Source: an uncultured Myxococcales bacterium
Lineage (GTDB): Bacteria; Myxococcota_A; UBA9042
Direction: 5' to 3'
NCBI GenBank assembly: GCA_903850505.1
Contig: CAINLT010000038.1
Span: 1 to 43,529, forward strand
Length of the DNA stretch: 43,529 bases
The notes under the pieces were generated by a model. That model saw only the letters and a list, made by a program, of their open reading frames with translations, had not been told where the DNA came from and made no database searches. Below, piece by piece: positions 19,743 through 27,353 of the stretch. Every line of letters starts with the position of its first letter. Within the stretch, counting starts at the first letter, position 1. The position numbers were made by a program, and so were the translations under genes.

Positions 19743-21767
19743 ATGAGCAAGATTCAGCACCTCATCCTCGGTTTTTGCCTCCTCGCGCCGCCCGCGTTCG
19801 CGGCGCCGGGCAACGTCAAGCTGCCGGCCTTCCTGGATGGCGCGGACATGCCGGTGCTGCCCGGCACGCCATTCGCCCACCTGCGCGCATGGCACGAGCG
19901 CGAGGCGGCGCAGGCGCATCGACCGTTGCCGGGTTTGACGGACGCGACGGCCGCGCTGGGCGCTGCCAACTTCGCCAATCTTGGCGCGTCGGCGTGGACT
20001 GTGCTGGATCAGGACATCACGGTTGACCTCAACACGGCGACCGGGAACGTGACGACGGATTCGGTCCTGACGGTGCACGTCTCCGACGCCGGCGTAAACC
20101 AGCTGATGTTCTACGGCGACAACGGCGAGATCTGGACCGTCATGAGCGCGGCGAACGTTGCGCTGAACACCAGCGTGGGCACGCTGGGGACCGCCAATTC
20201 CTCCTACACGGTGGAGTTGCCCGCCGCGGCGACGCCGAACACGGATCTGCAGTTGAAGCTGCACCGCGTCGTCAAGCTGGCGTGTGGTCAGGGCTTTCAG
20301 GGCTTCTTGCAGTGCAACACGTCCGGCACTTACAAGTGGATGGCCGGCTCTGTCGGCGCCAATCCGTACAACGATGGCCATACGCCGTTCACGTCCAAGC
20401 TGCACATCAAGACCGCGGCCACCGAAGTGGCGGCAGCGACGGGGCTGCCCTCGGGCGTGGACATCCTGCCCGATGGCCGGAAGCTGTGGCATTTTGACCA
20501 GCCGGAGCGCAGTGAACACAACGACGCGTTTGCCGTCGCGGCCTACAAGATGTTCGAGGGCAAGAGCGAGGACAACCAGCCGATCCGCATCTACACGACG
20601 AGCAATTACGCCAACAACGCCAGCACGATCGCCAAGTTCGTCAGCGATGTTCTCGCGTTCTACGGCTCGCACATGGCCAAGTTCCCGTGGACGGACTTGA
20701 ACATGATCCAGCTGTCGGACAACTTCGGCGGCGGCGAGTCGTTCCTGATGGGCATCTTCGCCATCCAGAGCGTGTTTGACGGGGCGCCGGACAACAACGG
20801 CTGGCAGGAGACCAACTCGCTGCTTTCCCATGAGATCGCCCACCAGTGGTGGGGCAACGCCGTGGCGCCGCAAGGTGCGGGTGACGTCTGCTTGTCGGAG
20901 TCGATGGCCGAGTTCTCGAGCTGCTGGTACACCGAGATCGCGTTGGCCAACCGCTCGCAGATCCTGACCAATAACCTCAGCTTCGCCTATACCGTCGCGA
21001 TCACGGACGACAAAGCGGTCAACTCGCCCAGCGTCTATTCTGCGGCCAAATACGTCGACATCATCTACCACAAGGGCTCGGTCGTCTTCGACATGCTTCG
21101 GCGGGAGGTCGGCGACGCCGTGATGACCCAAGCGCTGGGCGACTACGCCGCAAAGTACGGACGTGATTACGCGTCATTGGCGCAGTTGCGGGCGGTCGTC
21201 GAGAAGGCCTACGGCAAGGACCTGACGTGGTTCTTCACGCAGTGGTTCAGCCGCGTGGGTCTCATCCACGCGCAGGTGTCGGCGCGCTCGATTCACCACG
21301 ACGATGGCACGTGGAGCGTGCGCGTCCGCGTCGTGCAGCCGGCGGATCCCAAGATCAAGCCGTACCGTTTCCATTTGCCCGTGCACATCGAGACTGTCGG
21401 CAACGCGCCGATCGACGTCGTCATGGACGTGCAGGCGATCGTCGATGATCCGCAAGTGCAGGAATTTCCGGTGCCGTCCGCGCCGCTGCGGGTCAAGTGC
21501 GACTGGCAGCGCCAATTGCTCCGCAAGTTCGTCGTCGGCACGCCGGGTGACGTCAACTTGAGCGGCTTGGTGGACGGCGCGGACCTCATCGACATGGCCT
21601 ATCGCCAGGGCCGCGGCGTCGTACACACCTATGGCAGCGGCAAAACTTTCTTTTTTCCGGACACCGCCTGGAACGAGCTTTACGATCTGACGGTCGATGG
21701 TCTCGTCGACGGCGACGATGCCAATGCCTTGAACGATTGGTTCGGGACTGAATCTGAGGAGTTTTAG
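19743..21767 (+). CDS. secreted M1-family metallopeptidase with C-terminal dockerin-like module
   Basis: 674 residues from ATG 19743, with GAGG (19733-19736) inside the preceding stop region. The signal peptide ends at about residue 20 (PPAFA). The gluzincin site HEIAH (H363, E364, H367) is followed 18 residues later by E386, the exact M1 spacing, and YHKGSVVFDMLR (Y442) matches the catalytic-Tyr segment. The usual GAMEN exopeptidase motif appears as GGGES (329-333), so exopeptidase activity is uncertain. Residues 601-668 contain two calcium-loop motifs, D603-V-N-L-S-G-L-V-D-G-A-D614 and D648-L-T-V-D-G-L-V-D-G-D-D659, as in type I dockerins but with a longer spacer. The cohesin-like lipoprotein is encoded 8 bases upstream. 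Confidence 0.85.
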   Translation: MSKIQHLILGFCLLAPPAFAAPGNVKLPAFLDGADMPVLPGTPFAHLRAWHEREAAQAHRPLPGLTDATAALGAANFANLGASAWTVLDQDITVDLNTATGNVTTDSVLTVHVSDAGVNQLMFYGDNGEIWTVMSAANVALNTSVGTLGTANSSYTVELPAAATPNTDLQLKLHRVVKLACGQGFQGFLQCNTSGTYKWMAGSVGANPYNDGHTPFTSKLHIKTAATEVAAATGLPSGVDILPDGRKLWHFDQPERSEHNDAFAVAAYKMFEGKSEDNQPIRIYTTSNYANNASTIAKFVSDVLAFYGSHMAKFPWTDLNMIQLSDNFGGGESFLMGIFAIQSVFDGAPDNNGWQETNSLLSHEIAHQWWGNAVAPQGAGDVCLSESMAEFSSCWYTEIALANRSQILTNNLSFAYTVAITDDKAVNSPSVYSAAKYVDIIYHKGSVVFDMLRREVGDAVMTQALGDYAAKYGRDYASLAQLRAVVEKAYGKDLTWFFTQWFSRVGLIHAQVSARSIHHDDGTWSVRVRVVQPADPKIKPYRFHLPVHIETVGNAPIDVVMDVQAIVDDPQVQEFPVPSAPLRVKCDWQRQLLRKFVVGTPGDVNLSGLVDGADLIDMAYRQGRGVVHTYGSGKTFFFPDTAWNELYDLTVDGLVDGDDANALNDWFGTESEEF

Positions 21768-21773
21768 CTTACC

Positions 21774-23129
21774 GTGACGATGCAACCACTCGAAAAACGC
21801 GTGCACATGGTGTCTCTCGGCTGCCCGAAGAACCGCGTGGACAGTGAAATCATGCTTGGCCAAGCGGCCGCCGCGGGCTACCAATTGACGGGCGACGCCA
21901 GCGAGGCCGACCTCCTCATCGTCAATACCTGCGCATTTATTGAGGATTCCAAGAAGGAGAGCGTCGGCGCGATCCTCGATCTCGCCGAAGTCAAAGCGCT
22001 GCGGCCGGGAACGCGGCTTGTCGTGGCGGGCTGCCTCGCGCAGCGCCACGCGGAAGAGCTGGCGCTGGAACTGCCGGAAGTCGACGTTTTCCTCGGCACG
22101 GGCGAATACGACCATCTGGCGCAGCGGCTCGGGCTGGACACCGGCATCGCCGTGCCGCAGTCGGCGCGCAAGCCGCGGCCGGAATACATCGCCGATCACC
22201 TGGAGCCGCGCTGGATCGCGCCCGAGAGCTTCTCGACGTACCTGAAGATCGCGGAAGGCTGCGATCAGGCATGTTCCTTCTGCATCATTCCCAAGCTGCG
22301 CGGCGTGCAGCGTTCACGGACCGTCGCGGATTGCGTGGCGGAAGCGCGGCAGTTGGTCGAGCGCGGCGTGGTGGAAATCAACCTCGTGGCGCAGGACCTG
22401 ACGCACTACGGCGAGGATTTTCAGGATCCGGAGGCGTTGACCAAGCTGATTCGCGCGCTGGGGCACGTCGATGGTCTGCGCTGGGTGCGGCTGATGTACG
22501 CGTATCCGCACAACGTGTCGGACGCGCTGCTGGACGCGATTGGCGAGACGGAAAACTGCGTCAAGTACATCGATATGCCGCTGCAGCACGCCAGCGATCG
22601 CGTGCTGACGGCCATGAAGCGCAAGACATCGCGCGCGGAGATCGAGGCGTTGCTGGCCAACATGCGGCGGCGGATTCCCGGGCTGACGCTGCGTACGACG
22701 TTCCTTGTCGGCCATCCGGGCGAAGGCGAGGCGGATTTCCAGGAACTGCTGGAATTCGTCAAGGAACAGCGCTTTCACCGCGCCGGTTGCTTTGCCTACA
22801 GCCGCGAGGATGGGACGCTGAGCGCCCGACTGGGCGACCAGGTGCCGACGGCGGTCAAGAAGTCGCGCGTCGGCAAGATGATGAAGGTGCAGGCGGGCAT
22901 CTCCAAGAAGCTGCTGGCCGGGATGATCGGCCAGGAGCTGGACGTGCTGATCGAGGGCCTGAGCGACGAGACCGACCTGCTGCTGCAGGGCCGGACGGCG
23001 GGGCAGGCGCCCGAGATCGACGGCGTTGTCTACATCAACGACGCGCCGGCGGACGTGGGCCGCGGGCAGATCCGCCGTGTGTGCATCACGCAGGCGAGCG
23101 AACACGATCTCGTCGGTCACGTGGTTTGA
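21774..23129 (+). CDS. rimO: ribosomal protein S12 methylthiotransferase
   Basis: A 451-residue radical SAM methylthiotransferase that modifies the conserved Asp of ribosomal protein S12. The N-terminal UPF0004 domain has its three cluster cysteines (C17 in SLGCPKNRVDSE, C53 in NTCAF, C87 in AGCLAQR). The radical SAM motif CDQACSFC gives C163, C167 and C170, and the C-terminal TRAM domain spans about 380-445. VSLGCPKNRVDSE and the IIPKLRG segment favour RimO over MiaB. GTG 21774 is chosen because GAGGAG lies at 21756-21761; ATG 21780 would be further from it. The gene starts 6 bases after the M1 peptidase stop and is probably cotranscribed. Confidence 0.93.
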   Translation: MTMQPLEKRVHMVSLGCPKNRVDSEIMLGQAAAAGYQLTGDASEADLLIVNTCAFIEDSKKESVGAILDLAEVKALRPGTRLVVAGCLAQRHAEELALELPEVDVFLGTGEYDHLAQRLGLDTGIAVPQSARKPRPEYIADHLEPRWIAPESFSTYLKIAEGCDQACSFCIIPKLRGVQRSRTVADCVAEARQLVERGVVEINLVAQDLTHYGEDFQDPEALTKLIRALGHVDGLRWVRLMYAYPHNVSDALLDAIGETENCVKYIDMPLQHASDRVLTAMKRKTSRAEIEALLANMRRRIPGLTLRTTFLVGHPGEGEADFQELLEFVKEQRFHRAGCFAYSREDGTLSARLGDQVPTAVKKSRVGKMMKVQAGISKKLLAGMIGQELDVLIEGLSDETDLLLQGRTAGQAPEIDGVVYINDAPADVGRGQIRRVCITQASEHDLVGHVV

Positions 23130-23183
23130 CACGCCCGGCAGCGCCGCACAGACTGACAGCGACGGCAGCGGGTTAGGAGAAGC

Positions 23184-23795
23184 GTGAATCACGTCCTGAG
23201 ACAACCCATCGCACTGCTTCTGCTGCTGGCGGCCGGCTGCGCCAAGACGTCAGCGACGGAGACACCGCCGCCGATCGCCGGACTGTGGCATCCCGCGGCG
23301 GTGCGGCCGGGTCAGGAAGTCGTGTTGGACGCGAGTTCGACGGCGATCGGCAAGGCGCCGGACAGCGATCCGGGTATCGCCGGCACGCGCGTCATCGGCT
23401 TTCGATTTGAAATTGCGACCTTCGCCGCGGTTGAGCGCAGCGCGCCAACGCTCGCCTGGACCTTTGCCGCGCCGGGTCACTACGCGCTGCGCCTTGTCGT
23501 AACCGACGATCTGGGCCGACAGAGCAGCGTGGATTCAGCGATCGACGTGGTCGCCGATCTCGCGGACGCATGCACGGGCACGATCGCGGACGCGTGCAGC
23601 GCCGGCGTGTGCGCGAGCGGGCAATGCGCGACGTTCGCATGCGCGGGCGATCCGGCCTGTCCGGCGCTCAACGGCCACGCGCTCGCGTGCGATCGCGGCG
23701 CATGCACGCTGTCGCCCGCGCCGTCAGCGACGGATGACGCCTATTCGGGCGACGACGTCCCACTGATTGGCCCAGCCGATGCGGGATCACCTTGA
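23184..23795 (+). CDS. lipoprotein with PKD-like domain and Cys-rich tail
   Basis: 203 residues from GTG 23184, with AGGAG at 23175-23179. The signal ends in LLLLAAGC (C19). Residues about 40-120 resemble a PKD/Ig-like domain: RPGQEVVLDASST, then TLAWTFAAPGHYALRLVVTDDLGR. The segment about 128-180 holds seven cysteines (DACTGTIADACSAGVCASG and following), probably disulfide-linked outside the cell. The far C-terminus is Asp/Pro-rich and disordered. It follows rimO by 54 bases. This kind of small PKD plus Cys-rich lipoprotein is common on delta-proteobacterial surfaces, but I do not recognise a defined function. Confidence 0.75.
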   Translation: MNHVLRQPIALLLLLAAGCAKTSATETPPPIAGLWHPAAVRPGQEVVLDASSTAIGKAPDSDPGIAGTRVIGFRFEIATFAAVERSAPTLAWTFAAPGHYALRLVVTDDLGRQSSVDSAIDVVADLADACTGTIADACSAGVCASGQCATFACAGDPACPALNGHALACDRGACTLSPAPSATDDAYSGDDVPLIGPADAGSP

Positions 23796-23886
23796 CGGCG
23801 TGGCCAAAATACCGTAAGTTTCCGGCCCCGTGTGTGCGCTTTGTCGCCTGTGCGGGCAGAACAAACCCGTTGATTCACCTGTGAAT
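23792..23886 (+). promoter_or_regulatory. rpsT upstream region: possible promoter and palindrome
   Basis: TTGACG (23792-23797) is followed 17 bases later by TAAGTT (23815-23820), a weak sigma70-like pair that overlaps the end of the preceding gene. ATTCACCTGTGAAT (23873-23886) is a 6+6 bp inverted repeat with a 2-base centre in the leader, about 28 bases before the S20 start. It could be an operator or a small RNA hairpin. Both are visual calls. Confidence 0.3.
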
Positions 23887-23913
23887 TGACTGCCTTATGT
23901 GAGCGAGGAACCT

Positions 23914-24171
23914 GTGGCCAACCATCCGTCCGCTGAAAAGCGCGCCAAGCAGAACATCAAGCGCCGCGACCGCAACCGCGCCGCCCGTGCGACCAACCGC
24001 ACTGCCGTCAAGAAGCTCACCCTCGCCATCGGCGAAGGCAAGGGCGCTGAATTGTTCTCCGCCACCGCTTCGCAGCTCGCGGGCAGCGCCGCCAAGGGCG
24101 TCATCCCCAAGAAGCGCGCGGCTCGCAAGATCGGCCGTCTCGCCAAAGCGTTGCACGCCGCCGCCAAGTAG
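23914..24171 (+). CDS. rpsT: 30S ribosomal protein bS20
   Basis: An 85-residue, strongly basic primary 16S rRNA-binding protein of the small subunit. The N-terminus (M)ANHPSAEKRAKQNIKRRDRNRAA and the C-terminal KGVIPKKRAARKIGRLAKAL are diagnostic of bS20, usually 84-90 residues. GTG 23914 is chosen over the in-frame GTG at 23899 because it reproduces the family N-terminus 'MAN..SA.KR' and has GAGGA at 23905-23909. It appears to be a single-gene transcription unit, as in many bacteria. Confidence 0.95.
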   Translation: MANHPSAEKRAKQNIKRRDRNRAARATNRTAVKKLTLAIGEGKGAELFSATASQLAGSAAKGVIPKKRAARKIGRLAKALHAAAK

Positions 24172-24203
24172 GTCTGGGGCTCATCCCCGGCCACGGTGCT
24201 GAT

Positions 24204-24240
24204 CGGTGTGAAATTCGGGCGAATTCGCCCCACGCCACCG
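24204..24240. terminator. palindromic stem-loop between rpsT and the MerB-like gene
   Basis: GGGCGAATTCGCCC (24217-24230) is a perfect 14-bp palindrome, nested in an outer repeat CGGTG (24204-24208) / CACCG (24236-24240). There is no T run, so it may be a Rho-dependent end for rpsT, or an operator for the next gene, whose ATG lies 33 bases past the palindrome centre. Confidence 0.35.
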
Positions 24241-24262
24241 ATCCGCATCACAGGAATTTGCC

Positions 24263-24973
24263 ATGTCTGCAAGTGCCGCAGCGGTGCCTGTCGGGCTTGA
24301 GTTGCTCGACCACCTCTGTCGTGTCGCCGCGGCCGCATCTCCCGCAGCGCGCGGCTTGATCAGCACAGCCACGTCCGGTTTGTTGGGACGCGGTTGGTTG
24401 CCATCGGTCGATTCGCTGATTGAGACCACGTCCCATAGCCTCGACATTGCCCCCGCCGATCTGCGCGCTGAACTGCCGTGGTTGCAAGAAACGGGCCTTC
24501 TGGAGATCGCCGACAACCGCGTCCTGTCGCTTGGCTGCCTGTTCGCGACACGCAAGACCGGGCTGACGCTCGCGCTCGATGAGAAGCACGCCGTCGATCT
24601 CCTCGGGCCACTGGCTGCGCTCGCCGCGCCGATCGCGCTCCAGCACGCGGGTGAAATTCGCGGTCGGTGTGCCCAGTCCCCCGACATCGCATTCCAGCTG
24701 TTGGCCGACGAGGAAGGCGTGCATTCGCGCGATCCTGCCAGCGTGGCGCTGTTCCTGCCGGCGTGGCAGCCGGGGCAGCGGCCGACGCAAGTGATGGCGG
24801 CGGGCGTGTTCCTGGCCGACGACGACGCGCTCTCTGACTGGCAGAGCCGGCACGGCGAACCGCAGGGGATGCCCGTGCTCGGGATGTTCTTTGCGATGGC
24901 CGCAGGTGATCTCGGCGCGAAGCTGGGCGCCGCGCTGGCGCCGCTGTTCAATCACTTGCCCGATTTTGACTGA
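24263..24973 (+). CDS. MerB-like (alkylmercury lyase fold) protein without catalytic cysteines
   Basis: 236 residues; ATG 24263 follows CAGGAA. I do not firmly recognise it. By eye it follows the MerB layout: an N-terminal helical region (about 8-80), then NRVLSLGCLFATRKTGLT, a segment KHAVDLLGPLA where MerB has CALDTL, then CAQSPDIAFQLLADEEG, VALFLP, and VMAAGVFLADDDALSDWQ where MerB has the second catalytic Cys. On this reading the Asp is kept but both catalytic Cys are replaced (His or Ala), so mercury-carbon cleavage is unlikely. It may be a transcription-linked or binding relative. The 3' end overlaps the convergent peptidase gene by 22 bases. The fold assignment is tentative. Confidence 0.6.
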   Translation: MSASAAAVPVGLELLDHLCRVAAAASPAARGLISTATSGLLGRGWLPSVDSLIETTSHSLDIAPADLRAELPWLQETGLLEIADNRVLSLGCLFATRKTGLTLALDEKHAVDLLGPLAALAAPIALQHAGEIRGRCAQSPDIAFQLLADEEGVHSRDPASVALFLPAWQPGQRPTQVMAAGVFLADDDALSDWQSRHGEPQGMPVLGMFFAMAAGDLGAKLGAALAPLFNHLPDFD

Positions 24974-27213
24974 CTGACCGACCCGGCGGGCAGCGATCGC
25001 GGCATGTGTACGCGCGGCAGCCGCAACCCTTCGCGCCGCTCCCACTCCGCCACGAGCGACGGCGGCACGGACGCCTCCGCGATCAGCCGCGTCAGCAGCG
25101 CCACCTGCGGCACTTCTGCATCGATCGCATAGCGCCACATCACCTGCCGCGCCGATTCCCGCGCCGTGTACGGCAACGCGACAAGCGATCGCGTCGCGAC
25201 CTGATCCAGCAGCGGCAACGCGCGCGCCGTCTGGCCGTGCATCAGCAGCCGCCGCGCCCACAGCGATTGCGCCACCGGGTCGTCGGGCAGCGCGATGAAC
25301 AGCCGCTCCAGCACCGCGTCCGCGCCGCCCGCCACCGGGTGCGCGCCCGTCAGCCACAGGGAATCCAGCGCTTCTTGCGCCGCTGGCTCGTGGGCGAGGT
25401 GCAACTTGACCTCAAGGGTCCGCAGCATCGGCTCGGCGACCGGCCGCGTCCCCACGTCGCGCCACAACGCCTCCGCCGCTTGGTTCTGACCTTGGCGCCA
25501 CAGCAAATCCCCGCGCGCCGCATCGACGACAGCCAGCAGCAGCGGATGCAGCTTCAGCGTGCCTGACCGTTGGCCCAGCGCCTCAAGCTCCGCGATCGCC
25601 GCGTGAATCTCCCCCGCCTGCGCCAGATCGTCGGCCAAATCGAGGTGCAGCTCTGGATCATCCATGCCGCGCGCCACCCACTTGTCGATCGCCGCCAGCA
25701 GCTTGCGCCGCACGGCCACGGCGCGCCGCGGCTGATTCAGCGCCGCCAGCCGATCTGCGCGTTGGCAGGCGCGCCCAGTCTCGAGCGCGCACGGCTTCTC
25801 AAACAGCCCCGGACGGGCGAAGCGCAGGCGCGCCCGCATCAGGTCCTCGTCGGTCAGCGGGTGCAGCAGCGGATCGTCGACGAATTGCCCCCACGCAGTC
25901 GCCAGCGCCGCCAGCGACTGGCCCGTGACGGTCTCCAGCGCCTCGCCCGCGTACACGCGCCGCACGACCGGCCACCCGCGCGTCTCGCCCAGCCACCGCA
26001 GAAACGACCCCGCGACCGTGTACGCCCGATCGCTCTGTTGGCCCAGAAAACCCGTCAGCGACCACAGTTGCGCAATGTCCGGTGCCAGCTTGGCTTGCCG
26101 CATGGCGCGCGTCCATTGGTGCGGGTCCAGGTTGCCGCGAATCGGCCACTCCATCGCCACTGCCAGCCCTTCAATCGCCACCGCGTCTGGAATCACGCCG
26201 TAGCGCAGCGGAATCCCCAGCGGCGACTGCGCCCACTCGGCGGCAAAAACGTGGGCCAACTCGTGCGTCAGCGTCGTCGAGCCGATGTCCGGCAGCACCA
26301 TGTGCACTTGGTGCAGCCACGGCTTGGCCATGTCCACGCGGTTGGCGCCCATCAGCCGCTGCTTCTGGCCGGCGTTCTGGTAGAAGAACAACTGGATGGG
26401 CTGATCCGGCTGCGTGCCAAAAGCCTGTGCCAGCTCGCCGAAGCGAAAGGCCACGTCTGTGCGCCACAAGTCCAGGTTCTGATCGACCGCGAGCGTGTCC
26501 GGCAAGTGGATCTGGAACTGACCGTCAACGCGCGTTTCCTGCGTCAAGGTCTGCTCAATGTTGCGAATGCGCCACTCCAGCGGACCGGCCGACAGCAGCA
26601 GCGTCACCGCCAGCGCGCCCTGCGCCAGCACCAGACCCCGCGTCCAGCGCGGCCGCGGCACTGCGACGACCGGCAGCCAGAGCAGCAGGTCAAAGAGGCG
26701 AAACGTCAGGTAGGGCGCCTGGATCGTCACGGCGTCTTCATAGAGCGCGCCGGCGACGTAGCCGACCAGATCGTGGTACGCGAACACCTGCGGCATCGTC
26801 AGGAAATGCAGCAGCGGCGGCAGTGCGGAGAGCAGGGCGCCCAGCCACGCGGCCGTGCGCGCGTGGGACGGCAGGACCAGTTGCCCAAGCCGCGCCCAAG
26901 CGACGCCGACGAACGCCGAGCAGACGGGGCCAAGCGCATAGAACTTCAGGCCATAGACGCGGTTGCAGTTGGGCACGAACAGGCTGCCCGCGAGCAGGAC
27001 CACCAGCGGCGACGCGACCAGCAGCAGCCAGCGGCGCCACAGCGGCCGAAGTTGCAGCGCCAGCGCGAGCGCGCACAGGCCAATCACGGGCGCCAGCGCG
27101 AGCGAGGCGTGGTAATCGAGCGCGCCCCACGTCGGCGAGGCCAGCAGCGCGACCGCGAGAAGCGTCGGCAGCAGCAGGGGCAGTTCATGTTGGAGGTCGC
27201 GCACGCGCTTCAT
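24952..27213 (-). CDS. polytopic membrane protein with HELAH metallopeptidase domain and helical C-terminus
   Basis: 753 residues from ATG 27213; the frame stays open to a GTG at 27261 but the later ATG sits better before the first span. About seven hydrophobic helices fill residues 11-210. A periplasmic-side domain follows with HELAH (H317, E318, H321) and IEGLAVAMEW (E348), the ligand layout of gluzincin-like 'MA' peptidases. Residues about 470-740 are Ala/Leu/Arg-rich helix pairs like TPRs (AQAGEIHAAIAELEALG, QNQAAEALW). I do not recognise a named family. It may process exported proteins near the membrane. It is divergent from the FHA-GAF-cyclase gene (140 bases between starts) and convergent with the MerB-like gene. 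Confidence 0.78.
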   Translation of the reverse strand: MKRVRDLQHELPLLLPTLLAVALLASPTWGALDYHASLALAPVIGLCALALALQLRPLWRRWLLLVASPLVVLLAGSLFVPNCNRVYGLKFYALGPVCSAFVGVAWARLGQLVLPSHARTAAWLGALLSALPPLLHFLTMPQVFAYHDLVGYVAGALYEDAVTIQAPYLTFRLFDLLLWLPVVAVPRPRWTRGLVLAQGALAVTLLLSAGPLEWRIRNIEQTLTQETRVDGQFQIHLPDTLAVDQNLDLWRTDVAFRFGELAQAFGTQPDQPIQLFFYQNAGQKQRLMGANRVDMAKPWLHQVHMVLPDIGSTTLTHELAHVFAAEWAQSPLGIPLRYGVIPDAVAIEGLAVAMEWPIRGNLDPHQWTRAMRQAKLAPDIAQLWSLTGFLGQQSDRAYTVAGSFLRWLGETRGWPVVRRVYAGEALETVTGQSLAALATAWGQFVDDPLLHPLTDEDLMRARLRFARPGLFEKPCALETGRACQRADRLAALNQPRRAVAVRRKLLAAIDKWVARGMDDPELHLDLADDLAQAGEIHAAIAELEALGQRSGTLKLHPLLLAVVDAARGDLLWRQGQNQAAEALWRDVGTRPVAEPMLRTLEVKLHLAHEPAAQEALDSLWLTGAHPVAGGADAVLERLFIALPDDPVAQSLWARRLLMHGQTARALPLLDQVATRSLVALPYTARESARQVMWRYAIDAEVPQVALLTRLIAEASVPPSLVAEWERREGLRLPRVHMPRSLPAGSVSQSKSGK

Positions 27214-27353
27214 GGGCCAAAGGGTCGCCGAAGTGAGGTGTTCTGTCACGGCGGATCGCACACTGGTCTTGCGCCCGACGTCAGTGTACGCTCAACCACC
27301 GGCTGTCTGACGCGTCGTGTGTCAGCGTTTTCCCATGTGCAAGTGAGACGACG

